DNA from: Berberis thunbergii
Lineage: Eukaryota > Streptophyta > Magnoliopsida > Ranunculales > Berberidaceae
Reading direction: 5' to 3'
Length of the DNA stretch: 64,000 bases
NCBI GenBank assembly: GCA_003290165.1
Contig: QNQO01007604.1
Coordinates: forward strand, 1-64,000
The notes below the pieces were generated by a model that worked only from the letters and a program-made list of their open reading frames with translations, was not told the DNA's origin and did no database searches. The translations under genes and the position numbers were made by a program. Every line of letters begins with the position of its first letter. The stretch's first letter is position 1. This document shows positions 46,070 to 57,419 of the stretch, in pieces.

Positions 46070-48055
46070 CAAATATTATTTCAGGATCATCAAAACACTT
46101 GAACACGATCTAAGCATATGAAGAATGAAAAATAAATGCTTACCAGCCTTGTTATCAAACTTTTCTACCTCATGGTCAAAATTAAAAAAAATGAGATAGT
46201 TTGCACCATGGTGCAAATTGTAAAACTACTGCAACTCTTGGTACAAAACTAGTTATTACCTTCTATCCAATCACACAATGAAACTACTGCAACAAAGAAT
46301 GTATAGATTTCTGAATGTCATAGTAGAAGCACTCAATTTCATTCTAGGACATTTAAAACAACATTTTGAGATGGCATTCTTAAGTGGGGTGACGTGGTGT
46401 CCTTGCATTGGTTTTTCAAAAGTTGCACTTTTTTGCTCCTTAGAATTCATTTACTATTTTTATTAGCTGATGTCTTCATCTGTATATATAGTTTTTTTTT
46501 TTTTTTTTTTCTAATCATTACGTCCCAAAGAAGTTTCAAATTGTAATCAGAGTCGACATAAACAGGTTTCACAAAGATATCAGCTGAAATAAAACCTTGG
46601 GAGCTTTAAAAGATACAACACCGTAGTAGTAGTAGTAGTAGTAAGAAGAAAGAAAATATATTAATAAATGAAATTAATTTTCATTGGATCAAAAAACGCA
46701 TGAAACAGTCAGTATTGAATTGAAGTGAGCAAAAGTTACCTTAAGATGGAGAGGTGGTGCAGAAAAGTGGTTCAAGTATTTAAACAAGTCATCTGAAACA
46801 ACAAAATGCATCATTTCTTTACATCACACAAGGACAGATTAACATAGATATTTATTTATATTAGAAAGTGTGAACACGTTATCTAGTTATTTCAGCAGTA
46901 TTTATGTGAAAGCGAAATCAGTTACTGTTTTAGTTTATTTCATGGGTATTACAATAAAGAGTTAATTATTAGGAAAACAATATCTATATTACAATTCAGA
47001 ATTGTGTTTTATCATTCATTGTTGACTGAGACAAAGTCAAATCAAAAGGATTAGAGATAAAAGATGGTTATGATTGAAAGTTGAGAAATGTATTGAATTT
47101 GAGGGTTGAGATTCATTTCCTATGATGATATATTTGTAAATATAAAACTTATAAAATAACAAAAATAATGAAATTTTTTTAAAAAAGTTGGTGGAATGTA
47201 CATGTGGCGGATAGATAAAATATTGTGTTTTTCTTTTAGCAAAATGATAATTATCATAACTATCTACATCGTTGTCTGATTTTGGTAAATTTAGTATCGT
47301 TCAAATGCATTTTTGAAGATATTTCCAACAAAATCAATGATTAATACAAACGCTAAAATTTTAAAATATATATATATATAGTTTATAATTAAAAAACGTA
47401 TAATGCATTTCACGCCTTTATTATTTTCAATATTTTTCAAAGCAATGAGACGAGCCGATAATATCAGAAAAAATGAATCGGACATCTTAATGCACATTTA
47501 AATCAAAACTCTACACTTTATGTTTTGGCGAATTCAAATATTGGAGGAGAACTCATTCTCGGTGTTTAAAATTTTTTCCAAACTGATTCAAATTTGACAA
47601 AGTCTAACCCTAAAATTTATAATATATAATTTTATCTTAGAATAGGCTTACACTTTAATATTGATTGAGAGCAAAAATGAAAATAGTGATGGAGGTGTTT
47701 AGTACAAATTTTTTAGCAAAAATAAAATTATGTGAAGTGCCAACGGCACGGAGCATACTCTGGTACTTAATAAGTCACTTCTCTTCTATAGAATTAATAT
47801 CATTCTTCTGTAGAGTCAGTAAGAAATGATACAGTTTGAGTGAGAAAGGAAACCTCAAAATGATAGATTCAAACATTAACGATGAGAATGCCCAACAAGA
47901 AGATAGATAGAGAAGGGCGTTGAAACAATCTAGACCAACTTCACACTATTTAAAACATTAGACCAACCTTGTAAATATCTTCTTAAATATACAAAGTTTC
48001 TGATTCCTAGTCCATTTTTATTCGTTAGTACACAAAGTTACTGTTTCCAGACTCT
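46070..48055. other. Non-coding DNA with a (TAG)n microsatellite
   Basis: About seven TAG units lie at 46626-46646, and a run of about 20 T at 46491-46510. No gene recognised. Confidence 0.4.
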
Positions 48056-48059
48056 GCAT

Positions 48060-48440
48060 CATGCTATTATGAAAGCTTTTGATTCACCCAGTTGAGTACT
48101 TTCATTCTCCAGTGTTGTCTGTAAAACAGGTTCTTCCAAGACTTCTCCAATCACACATTGAAAGTTTATTGAATGACAAAAGCACTGATTCAGCAACTAA
48201 GAAAGCCTTCAAAGACTGAAAGGAGCTTTACTCTGATGCAGATGACACCATTGATGAGGCAGTCACTGACATGAACTAAAAAGATTACCAGGGAGCTAAC
48301 CTTCAGATGAGTTCGGCCATCGATGCGGCTTCGACATGTGAAAATGGTTTCAAGGAGAGCAGAAAGTAACATCTCCATTGACAAAGGAAGATAATGATTA
48401 CACTCAATTAGCTTTGATTGCCCTTGACATTACCCACAGG
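48060..48440 (+). pseudogene. Pectin methylesterase inhibitor (PMEI) domain pseudogene
   Basis: The plus strand reads KKAFKD, stop, KELYSDADDTIDEAVTDMN, stop, KDYQGANLQMSSAIDAASTC, ENGFKESRK, stop, and then, one base shifted, SPLTKEDNDYTQLALIALDI. This is the C-terminal half of the four-helix PMEI domain, including the Cys of the second disulphide region (STCENGF) and the final helix. PMEI proteins are secreted and inhibit pectin methylesterase or invertase in the cell wall. Three in-frame stops and a frameshift show it is dead. The N-terminal helices and signal peptide could not be read confidently before 48060. Confidence 0.85.
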
Positions 48441-48444
48441 ATTT

Positions 48445-49220
48445 TTTGATAAAAATCATACATATCTTACTAATCATGGCATCAATAGAATTTGGTACTT
48501 GATTTTACTGGACACAGTCATGTGCACCATATGATTCAAGAAATATTTTAATTATTTATCTTTTATGTTGACATAGTTAGAATGGAATTTTATGAAGAGC
48601 TAATGCAGTTAAAGAAATTTAGTCACAGGAACTCAAGTAATTCTAAGTTAAATTGGAAATCAGGTAGTACAATACCAGACCAGACTCCAGAGAATTGAGA
48701 GAAAATGACAAAGTAGTAACCTTCAAACTCATCTGCACAACTTTTGGCCGAGTCCAAATCAGTATAATCTTAAAACTTATACTGAATTCATTTGTAAATC
48801 CAAATCAGTTATTAATAGCAGCCAACCCAAGTAGCCTGTAATCAGATAAAGGCGTTGCATACACATTAGACTAGAACTCAACCATTTCACCATCACTTTA
48901 CATTGTTTCTACATAGCTATTACTAAATTATTTTGTGAAAATCTCTGCTTGTACAATGACTTACATGGAGTACTTAATGGTTTCATCAACAGAGTCTGGG
49001 CACAAATACCTAAACATCAAATGACACTAAAATATTTCACTTGGACAATTTATCATGCATATACAGAGCACAACATAGAAAATAAAGAAATCAATAATAC
49101 GTGCTGGTCGAAATACACCAGATCAAATCAATTCAGCTTTTTTTGATGATCCAATCACAATAAGAAACACATATGCATAATAAATGATCCATATCGAATT
49201 TGAATCAATCATAAAAAGTA
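48445..49220. other. Non-coding DNA, probably PYD1 intron or flank
   Basis: No further PYD1 exon could be read on the minus strand. AT-rich with short frames only. Confidence 0.35.
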
Positions 49221-49221
49221 C

Positions 49222-49345
49222 TCAATGTTTTGGCAATGACAGCACCCCAACCTTCATCGAAGGCCCTCTTCATGACAGTGTAGTTAGTCCCAGGAGGACC
49301 AGAACAGATCACAAAGGGATTTGGCATCTTCAATCCATTAACACT
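49222..49345 (-). pseudogene. PYD1: Dihydropyrimidine dehydrogenase (PYD1) exon 1, 3' part
   Basis: The minus strand reads SVNGLKMPNPFVICSGPPGT, NYTVMKRAFDEGWGAVIAKT. This is the start of the mature part of plant dihydropyrimidine dehydrogenase (NADP+), the chloroplast enzyme that begins uracil and thymine breakdown; the flavin-binding GSGPPG loop appears as CSGPPG. The frame ends near AKTLS at a possible GT donor (49221). The exon's 5' part is 5.65 kb away at 55002-55166, because a chromovirus inserted between codons for LSV and NG. No later PYD1 exon was found in the window. Confidence 0.88.
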
Positions 49346-49701
49346 GTCACAAATGATCAAGTGAAGCTGAAATCAGTTCATCAGAGAGGAGGGAAACAAA
49401 AAAAAAAAAAAAAAGGCACCAAAACCAAATATTCAAACAGAGGTCAATTTTGTAAATTGAAAGTCAATTAGTTGGGTTTTACCATAGCCATACAGATGGC
49501 AATCATCTAGCGACTCATTTTTAAGTTTGTTAGCAACTTTGTAGTTAAATAGTGGAAGAAGGGACACAGAAGGTATGTATGAATTGAGTAAACCCTAGAG
49601 GCGCTTGTTCTACGGGACTTGAGAGATTGTAACCTTTCATTTTTGTGTTCAATACTATCGGTTTTTCTTCCAATTTCTTGTGGAATTGTCATCCCTGTGA
49701 C
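49346..49701 (+). repeat. 5' LTR of the chromovirus
   Basis: 356 bases with a 17-A run (about 49399-49415) that is shorter in the 3' LTR. Otherwise about 95% identical to 54648-54996 by eye. Confidence 0.93.
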
Positions 49702-49758
49702 ATTTGGTATCAGAGCCAGCTCGAATCCACTCTGAATCAAGTCAATAAAACGATTCAA

Positions 49759-50875
49759 ATGGAAATGAGGTCCAAAGAAATGGAACAATTCGTTTGAGAA
49801 ACCCGAAAAGAACCAATCCAAAACGTCACTGCAGATGGAGACATTAAAGATCAGATGAAGAAGTTGAGTCAGTCTCAAGAGATCCTCGAGAAGAAGATGG
49901 AAACCAAGTTTGAACAAATGATACAGCTTCTTCAGCGAAATCAGAGAAACCAAGGAACCACGGTCACAGATCCATCACCGAAAGTTCAATCATCTGAAGT
50001 ATCTAACCACACCAGTAGGTTTGTTCCCAAAAATCATTGAGAGAACTCAGGTAATTACTCTCGATTCCCTAAATTAGAATTTTCACAATTCGATGGTGTA
50101 AACCCTAGATCTTGGGTTAAGAAGAGTGAGCGGTATTTTTTTTTCTACCAAGTCAGGGAGGAGAACAAAGTAAGCATGACTTCGATTCATCTAATTGGGA
50201 GAGCAGATACATGGTTTTTAGACTATCAGGTAGAAAAGGGAATTGTTCAGTGGAAGGTATTCTGTCAAAGACATTTGCGATAGATTTGAAGAATCGATAC
50301 TGAATAATTATGTTGATTCGTTTAACAAATTGCATCAAGAAAACTCAGTCAACGGCAACTATGATCAATTTGAGGAACTGAAGTCTATCATGCTTACTCA
50401 CAACCCACATTTGGATGATACCTATTTTGTGTTGAGCTTTCTCAGTGGTTTAAAAAAAGAGATCAAGGCCATTGTACAACTGTTCAAACCAACCACCCTA
50501 ACCCAAACATTTTCCTTGGCCAGAATGCAAGAGGCTACTACCCAAACACCACCTAAGCAAAAGGATTACACCACCACTGCCTGGGGAAACAAGTCCTACA
50601 ATTACAACCAACAGAGTAACAATATGAGGACCCACCAATATGGTCCTTCAAATTCCCAACAACATCAAAGCATTAGCCCATCAAATAGCTTCAATACACC
50701 TGCTGTTAATTCTGTGTCTGGAAATAGATACCCTCCCAATCTCCCACCCATTAAGAGGCTTAACCAAGCTCAAATAAGGAGTAGGAGGGAAAGGGGGTTG
50801 TGCTATAATTGTGACGAGCCCTACAGGGTTGGACACCTATGTAAGCATCAGCAATTATACTTCTTAACTCAATAA
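49759..50875 (+). pseudogene. Chromovirus gag
   Basis: Frames give the retrotransposon Gag domain (PKLEFSQFDGVNPRSWVKK at about 50070-50130, continuing in another frame from 50243 through LNNYVDSFNKLHQ). Near the end is a zinc knuckle, CYNCDEPYRVGHLC, that binds RNA. An early stop, a stop near 50038 and a frameshift near 50240 break it. Gag normally forms the cytoplasmic particle for reverse transcription. Confidence 0.85.
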
Positions 50876-50893
50876 GAAGAAGGAAATGAAGAG

Positions 50894-51359
50894 GTGGAAG
50901 TAAGCACAACTGAAACTGAAAATCTGACTCAGGAAATTCCTACTGAAATGGAGATATCGTTGAATGTCATTCATGGCAGCCTATCTAGCAATACTTTTCT
51001 CCTCAAGGGACTTCTAAAGAAAAAAATCATCTCTATTTTGATTGACACGGGAAGTACCCATTCATTCATTGACCCAAGGGTTATACGAGAGACTAATTGG
51101 CCTACTGTACTCACTCCACAAATGCTTGTTAGAGTAGCAAATGGACAACAACTAGTGAGTAATGCCCTTTGTACAAAACTTCAGTGGACCATGCAGAATG
51201 GAGTTTGAAGGAACTATGAGAGTACTCCCACTAGGTAGCTATGACATGGTCCTAGGTGGTAATTGGCTTAAGATGTTTGGAGATATCACACTCAACCTCC
51301 AAAAATTGCAAATGATAGTTGAAATACATGGTAAAAGGGTCACACTAAAGGGAATTTAG
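50894..51359 (+). pseudogene. Chromovirus aspartic protease
   Basis: ILIDTGSTHSFIDP contains the DTG catalytic triad of retroelement proteases (about 51035-51080). A second part continues in another frame as YDMVLGGNWL (51240-51270). A frame change at about 51200 interrupts it. Confidence 0.85.
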
Positions 51360-51406
51360 ATACGGGTGCTATATGCTTACTGGAATCAACATCTTTTTCC
51401 AAACTT

Positions 51407-52255
51407 ATGCAGCAGCAAGGTCATGCCCTTATTGGACAACTTTTTTCATTGAATCCCTCAAATCCTATGCCACCATTACACCCTAAGTTACACCATCTCT
51501 TGCTGGAATTTACAGATGTTTTTCAAACCCCAACAGGACTACCATCTAATAGAATCCTTAATCATCAAATCCCCCTCAAAAGTGATAGTACACCTCCTTT
51601 CCAAAACCCTTATAAGGTACCTTACATGCAAAAGGCAGTAATTGAGTCTTTGATTCAGGAAATGATAGAATCTTGCCTAATTCAACACTTTCACAGCTCA
51701 TTTGTAGCCCTTGTCTTGTTGGTAAAAAAGAAAGATGATACATGGAGATTTTTCGTTGACTATAGGAGATTAAATGACTTGACCATCAAAGACAAATTCC
51801 CAATGCCTCTTATTGATGAGCTATTAGATGAGCTTTATGGAGCCAACATTTTCTCTAAATTAGATTTAAGATTCGGATATCATCAAATCTTAGTTCGTCC
51901 ACCCGACATCCATAAGACAACTTTAAAACCCCATCATGGTCATTTCGAGTTCAAAGTCATGCCTTTTGGCCTTACAAATGCCCCGGCCACATTCCAAGCA
52001 TTAATGAACCAAATTTTCCAACCTAGAAAATTTGTTCTAGTTTTTATTTTTTATGACATCCTAGTCTATAGCTCTTCTATTGAGGTGCATCTTGACCACT
52101 TACATAAAGTCCTCACCATTTTGAGATATCATAAGCTTTATGCAAAGCAATCTAAGTGTTCCTTTATGCAAACTCAATTGGAATACTTTGGACATGTCAT
52201 TAGTCACAAAGGTGTAGAAGCTGACCCATCTAAGATTGACGCTATGTCTTCCTAG
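51407..52255 (+). pseudogene. Chromovirus reverse transcriptase
   Basis: 282 open codons carry the fingers-palm motifs: DYRRLNDLTIKDKFPMP, FSKLDLRFGYHQI and LTNAPATFQALMNQIF. The usual F-DD motif reads FYDILVY here, so one of the two catalytic Asp residues is Tyr. The frame stops just after 'EADPSKIDAMSS', before RNase H. Loss of a catalytic Asp means no polymerase activity is expected. Confidence 0.92.
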
Positions 52256-52358
52256 CCTACCCTTCTAATATCAAACAACTTAGAGGATTCCTTGGGTTGA
52301 CCGGTTACTATAGAAAATTAAAAAAAAAAAAAAAAACTATGGACTCATAGCACAACCA

Positions 52359-52790
52359 TTGACCAATCTTCTAAAAAAAGACTTTTTTCATTGGTCCCCA
52401 CTTGCATCCATAGCCTTTCAACAACTTAAGGATGCTATGTGCCAAGCTCCAGTCCTCACCTTACTCAATTTCACCAAGCACTTCACCCTAAAAACCGATG
52501 CTTGTTCCAAGGGAGTAAGCGTTGTACTATCCAAGGGAGAAGGCCTATTGCTTATTTTAGCAAGGCACTGAGTCCAAAAAACCTCACCTTGTCCACCTAT
52601 GAAAAAGAACTCCTAGCCATTGTCATGTCTGTGGAGGGCATATCTCCTTGGATCCAAATTTCACATTCACACTGACCATCAAAGCATCAAGCATTTTCTT
52701 TCCCAAAAAGTTACAACCATGACCCAACAGAGATGGCTAGCAAAACTTATGGAATTTGATTATGAATTTTTTTTTATAAAAAAGGGGCAG
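52359..52790 (+). pseudogene. Chromovirus RNase H domain
   Basis: HFTLKTDACSKGVSVVLS contains the first catalytic Asp of the retroelement RNase H. The following STYEKELLAIV segment continues one frame over (from about 52565). Later parts are frameshifted. It follows a poly(A)-interrupted 'GYYRKL' linker at 52300-52335. Confidence 0.85.
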
Positions 52791-53286
52791 AGAACTTAGC
52801 TGCGGATGCATTGTCCAGGTGCACAGTCACTAATAACATTGTACCTACTCCTTGTATTGCTCCAATGTTGACTATGGATAACCAAGCTAACACTCAAGCA
52901 GGTACTACTACAGACAAACACACATACACTCAAACAGGTACTGTTACAGACTGCCAAGTCACTGATAGCAATCTCCCCAAGTCTGCTGACATTTCTTCTA
53001 GTCAAGCTACCTCCTGATCATAGCTTTAGCTCACTGGACACTCTAGGTATATGCCAGGAACAGGGTAAAAAGGCTCTTCCTACTACTGTCCTTACTAGCC
53101 AACAACATACAGCTGCACTAGACATTACAAATACTTGTCAGGAGTAGAACAATTATGGTATCAGTCCTGTTCATCAGACTTGCAAACATCACAACCTTGC
53201 AGAAGACCACTCTCCATTCACTTCGGCTCAAATCCTAGCCCTTACTACTGTCACTCCACAATGGACTCAGGATATCATCACCAGTT

Positions 53287-54118
53287 ATGAGCAGGATCAA
53301 TTGGCAAGTTCACTTCTCACTCAACTCAGTGTCTCTCCCAACTCCAGGCATCCTTACTCACTACATAATGGTATCATCAAGCACCATTAGTAGATATATG
53401 TGGGATCTAATGGAAAACTCAGACAACAGATTCTGGAGAGCTTGCATGATTCTGCTATTGCTGGGCATTCAGGCATCAATGCTACTTATCAAAGGGTCCG
53501 AAAATATTTTTATTGGCCAAGGATGCAGGCTTTTGTTCTTCAACACGTTACAAATTGTGATGTTTGCCAAAGAAACAAAAGTGACCATAGTGGTTATGGA
53601 GGACTTCTTCAGCCTTTACCTATTTCAGAACATGTGTGGCAGCACATTTCCATGGATTTTATAGAATATCTTCCACCTTCTAATCACAAGATGATCATAT
53701 TGGTGGTGGTAGATAGGCTCACCAACTACAGCCACTTCCTAGCTCTCTTCCATCCATTTACTTCATTTGAAGTGGCTGACTTATTCCTTCAACATATATA
53801 CAAATTACATGGTCTTCCTATGTCCATTGTCTCTGACTGTGATAAGATTTTTATTAGTGCCTTTTGGAAAGATCTTTTTACTGCTCTTGGCTCTTAACTA
53901 TCATTAAGCTCTGCGTATCACCCACAGACAAATGGACAAACGGAGCGTACGAACGCATGTTTGGAGACATACCTTAGGTGCATGTCAGAGGATGCCCCCT
54001 CCAAATGGTTATACATGGCAGAATTCTGGTTTAACACTTCCTGCCATTCAAGTCTCCAAGCTACACCCTTCAAGGCGCTATATGGGTACACACCACCAAT
54101 GTTAGCCCTACCACCCAC
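53287..54118 (+). pseudogene. Chromovirus integrase
   Basis: The zinc-binding N-terminus (GHSGINATYQRVRKYFYWP, then CDVCQRNK; HHCC type) is followed by the catalytic core. The first Asp lies in SMDFIEYLP and the second in VSDCDKIFIS; the region of the Glu follows a stop at about 53895 (HPQTNGQTERTN in the next frame). Integrase would insert the cDNA; here the stop disables it. Confidence 0.9.
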
Positions 54119-54119
54119 T

Positions 54120-54625
54120 GCTACCTTAGCAATGACTGACGTTCAAAATTATCTCCAAGAACGGGAGCACATGCTACACCTACTCAAGGAGAAGCTTCAC
54201 AAAGCACAGGAATGCATGAAATTTTTGCTGATAAACACCACACGGATAGGTCCTTCGAGCTGCAATCTCAAGCTGTCCTCACGGTTTTATGTAACCTTCC
54301 AGGTCTTGGAGAAAATTGGCTCAGTTGCCTATCGGTTACAGTTGCCACAGAGATCCACCATTCACCTTGTTTTCCATGTTTTGCAATTGAATAAGAAACT
54401 TGGCTCTTCCATAATTCCTACCCCTTTATTGCCATTAGTTGACAATCAAGGTCAGTTCAGGTCAAACCCTACAGCTATACTAGCTCACCGGATGGTGCCC
54501 CGTCATAACCGAGTTGTTACTCAGGTCTTCGTATAGTGGGCAAACTCCTTCCCAAATGAGGCAACCTGGGAGGACATGAATCACTTTCATGCAATGCTTC
54601 CTTCTTTTAATCCTCGAGGACAAGG
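54120..54625 (+). pseudogene. Chromovirus integrase C-terminus with chromodomain-like tail
   Basis: The integrase C-terminal beta region (GSVAYRLQLP, HLVFHVLQL) is followed by RMVPRHNRVVTQVFV, a stop, and then ANSFPNEATWEDMNHFHAML. The EATWED signature is typical of the chromodomain of plant chromoviruses, which directs insertion by binding histone marks. The stop just before it suggests decay. Confidence 0.75.
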
Positions 54626-54647
54626 ATTTGAAGGAATGGAAGGCAAT

Positions 54648-54996
54648 GTCACAAATGATCAAGTGAAGCTGAAATCAGTTCATCGAAGAAGAGGGAAACA
54701 AAAAAAAGAGGCGACAAAACCAAATATTCAAACAGAGGTCAATTTTGTAATTTGAAAGTCAATTAGTTGGGTTTTACCATAGTCATACAGATGGAAATCA
54801 TCTAGCGACTCATTTGTAAGTTTGTTAGCAACTTTGTAGTTAAATAGTGGAAGAAGGAACACAGAAGGTATGTATGAATTGAGTAAACCCTAGAGGCTCT
54901 TGTTCTACGGGACTTGAGAGATTGTAACCTTCCATTTTTGTGTTCAATACTCTCAGTTTTTCTTCCATTTTCTTGTGAAATTGTCATCCCTGTGAC
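54648..54996 (+). repeat. 3' LTR of the chromovirus
   Basis: 349 bases; a shorter A-run (eight A) than in the 5' LTR. It ends at the target pentamer acact, right against PYD1 codons. Confidence 0.93.
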
Positions 54997-55001
54997 ACAC
55001 T

Positions 55002-55166
55002 CAAACTCATATTTGGTTCCGTCTTTGATGATTCAGCAGCAGAAGAAGAAGAAGAGAAAACTTGAAAACAAATTCTATCTGCGTGTCTCTTTGGACGAAT
55101 CAGCTTAGATAGATGACAAGAGCTTATTCCACCTCCATTGATCGCAGTCAAACTGAGGGACGCCAT
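55002..55166 (-). pseudogene. PYD1: Dihydropyrimidine dehydrogenase (PYD1) exon 1, 5' part with transit peptide
   Basis: The minus-strand ATG at 55164-55166 opens MASLSLTAINGGGISSCHLS, followed by a Lys/Arg- and Ser-rich stretch ending TEPNMSLSV. This is a typical chloroplast transit peptide without acidic residues at its start, and it matches the layout of plant PYD1 proteins just before the conserved VNGLKMPNPF. An in-frame upstream ATG exists, but the MASL start fits transit peptides better. The frame runs straight into the 3' LTR at 54996. The partner part of the exon is at 49222-49345. Confidence 0.85.
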
Positions 55167-55169
55167 GAT

Positions 55170-55495
55170 CAAATAGATGACAAGTCGATTGAATTTAATT
55201 GAATCGAATCGAATTTTCAAGAAATTTAAAGAATAGTGACATAGAAATTGATGGAGAGATCTTCGATTTGATGGAGTGAAAAAGATATCGATATAGAGTG
55301 ATGCAGAGGTCTTTGATCTAGAGCGATGGAGAGATCAAAAGAATGACGGAGAGTTCGACTGATAAAGAGATTTGTCAAGTTTGTGGTTTTTAGGTTTTGT
55401 AATGGTTCTGCAAAAATGGGTTCAAAGAAGAAATAGAAATGAACAATAAAAAGGGAAATTAACTTAATAATATATTTATTAAATTTACTAATTCA
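55170..55495. other. Probable PYD1 upstream leader region
   Basis: Non-coding, with repeated GATGGAGAGATC-type motifs (about 55250-55340). It lies 5' of the PYD1 ATG. Confidence 0.35.
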
Positions 55496-55499
55496 TATC

Positions 55500-55617
55500 T
55501 TTAATAATTTAACTCAATAATTAGTAACATCTTTTCTTTGTTACAAAATTTGTAACATAATGAAGAGTTACAACTTAAAAAATATAAATGTTCCTAATTA
55601 GCCATTATGGTGTAGTG
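55500..55617. mobile_element. CACTA-like right end
   Basis: Inverted, it reads CACTACACCATAATGGC, then GTTGTAACTC, GTTACAAATTTTGTAACA and GTTACTAATTATTG. These resemble the subterminal motifs at 43481-43650. The flank (ata) does not match the left flank (taa). Confidence 0.45.
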
Positions 55618-55619
55618 AT

Positions 55620-56265
55620 AGAAAACAAACAACTAGAATTTATTAATGAAAACATGTATCATATTTGTTACATTGTTATTTTCTTTCCTAGAATCACATT
55701 AGAAAATCTGAGTATTTTTTACGTATTGCAAATTATAATATTTTGACTAGCTTTAATAATCAATATCTTTGTCTATTTAAAATTATAATTATCATCATTT
55801 CTTACATTTTCTGCTTCATTTATTCTTGGTATATTTTTATTATATTTATGCTTCATTATATATATATATATATAAACAACTACTAAAATTTACATTTTTT
55901 GAGGATTTTTTTCGTAAAATTTCGGGGTTTTGTCATAAATTTTGATTTTTAATTATTATTTATTCTAATTATTTATTGATTTTTTAAACCACCACATTAT
56001 TTTCTAATTATCACTTATTCTACTTATATATTAAATTTTGAAACTACCCCCCTAATTTTCTAATTATAGGTAGTCTGGTTTCATTTAATGTGTTTAATAC
56101 ATCTATTTACTTGCATCTTATTATTTTTACATATTTAATATATCCACGATATTTATTATATATATTTCATGTATCCTCGAAATTTTTACGTTTTTTCTTT
56201 ATAAGTCGAAATATTTCTCGAAAAAATTCTTAAAATCAAGATACCGAAATTAACTCGAAAAACGA
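55620..56265. other. AT-rich intergenic DNA with a (TA)n tract
   Basis: A TA repeat lies at about 55857-55875. No gene recognised. Confidence 0.4.
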
Positions 56266-56269
56266 AATC

Positions 56270-56690
56270 ACAATCCTTGGTGGCTTCTGCTACACTAACT
56301 AGATCGTTTTGTCTTTCCCGTCCTGAGCTTCAGATTTGTTGACATTGGTAAGGGATTCTTGTTTATGGCGTTGAGAAACCAAAACATAAGGAAAGAAATG
56401 GTTGGGTGGGGGTTAATGATAGATGATTGAAAAGAAAATGAAAAAAATGGAGTTGTTTGTTGAAAGGAGATAAGTCATGATTGTTAGATTGTTGTTTCCG
56501 TTGAAACGGTTCCTACTTTAGCAGTGGAGATGTTGATGAAAGGGTATTTTAGAAATTCACTTATTTATTTTTGTATGTTGTTTATTGAAAATGTTTTAAT
56601 TACTAAAGTGGAAATTGTGTTCAAAGCATCGGCCTCGACCCTATGGATACCCCAAGGTTCACAAATTCGATCAACTTTTTAAAGGCTTTC
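56270..56690. repeat. Dispersed repeat, copy 2
   Basis: It shares ordered blocks with 35870-36364 (GTTGAGAA, AAATGGTTGGG, GTGGAAATTGTGTTCAAAGC). It is interrupted on the right by a LINE tail at 56706. Confidence 0.55.
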
Positions 56691-56705
56691 AATTGTTGTC
56701 TCTCA

Positions 56706-57102
56706 GTGACTCTGTGACCTTGTGGTATCTTCGTGGTAGATGCTTTTGGCAGGGTTATTGCTCAGATAGCTAGAGCCATTTCAGGGAAGGTTTTTGATAG
56801 CACCATGGCGAAGTGTTTTGCAGCAAATGCTACATTTTTGCTTATCCAGTCGCAACAATGGAAGACATGTTTGTTGCTAGGGGATTCTGGAAGTCTGCAC
56901 ACTATGCTGGCTGCGGATTCTTCAGATAGTGAAACCTTTTTGTGTTGGATGTGGAGTCCTCTAATTTGTAGTATTAAACAATTGGTCTTGTAACTTTATC
57001 CCTCGTCACCTTAATATAGAGGCTCACGAGTTAGCTATGAGTGCTGGACAGAAATACCGTAACCATAATTAGTATAATAGTATCGCTTATGCTTTTACCT
57101 AA

Positions 57103-57140
<38 letters not shown>
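56706..57140 (+). mobile_element. 5'-truncated L1-type LINE with RNase H remnant and poly(A)
   Basis: The 13-mer ttgttgtctctca flanks it exactly (56693-56705, 57141-57153), the signature of LINE target-primed insertion. The plus strand encodes VDAFGRVIAQIARAISGKVF and FCNFIPRHLNIEAHELAMSA-like text across two frames, resembling the plant L1 C-terminal RNase H domain. It ends in a poly(A) of about 30 (57109-57139). Only the last 435 bases of the element were inserted, which is common for LINEs. Not autonomous. Confidence 0.88.
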
Positions 57141-57143
<3 letters not shown>

Positions 57144-57419
57144 TTGTCTCTCAATCAACCACTACTCTGCCCACTAGCCTACCTTGGTAAAAAAAAATTA
57201 TCTAAGGATTGAAGGAAATTTTTTATTCCATATTTGGTTAACATCATCAACATATCTTAGAAAGTTCCATTTAACACGTGAGATTTGACTGGTCGCTAGC
57301 AGGTTTCAATTTCATAATCATATATTCCAGTGATGTAATTAATGTCTCCGCTGTAGACATGATATTTAAAATTTTGAATTATCTCTAAAACAATTCCCAT
57401 CAAATGTTGTATAAAAATA

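Larger units (their letters stand above)
49346..54996 (+). mobile_element. Ty3/gypsy chromovirus (Reina-like), full length with both LTRs
   Basis: LTRs lie at 49346-49701 and 54648-54996, with ends GTCACAAATG and CCCTGTGAC. The pentamer acact is duplicated (49341-49345, 54997-55001). The conventional TG/CA border may be one base out. A tRNA-Met primer-binding site TGGTATCAGAGCC is at 49705-49717 and a purine tract at about 54624-54643. Gag, protease, reverse transcriptase, RNase H, integrase and a C-terminal chromodomain-like segment follow in the Ty3/gypsy order. Several stops and frame changes make it inactive. LTRs differ at about 15 positions by hand count, so the insertion is not recent. 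Confidence 0.95.

Noticed and set aside
52796..53017. Thr-rich frames on both strands
   Set aside because: They lie in the decayed linker between RNase H and integrase of the chromovirus.
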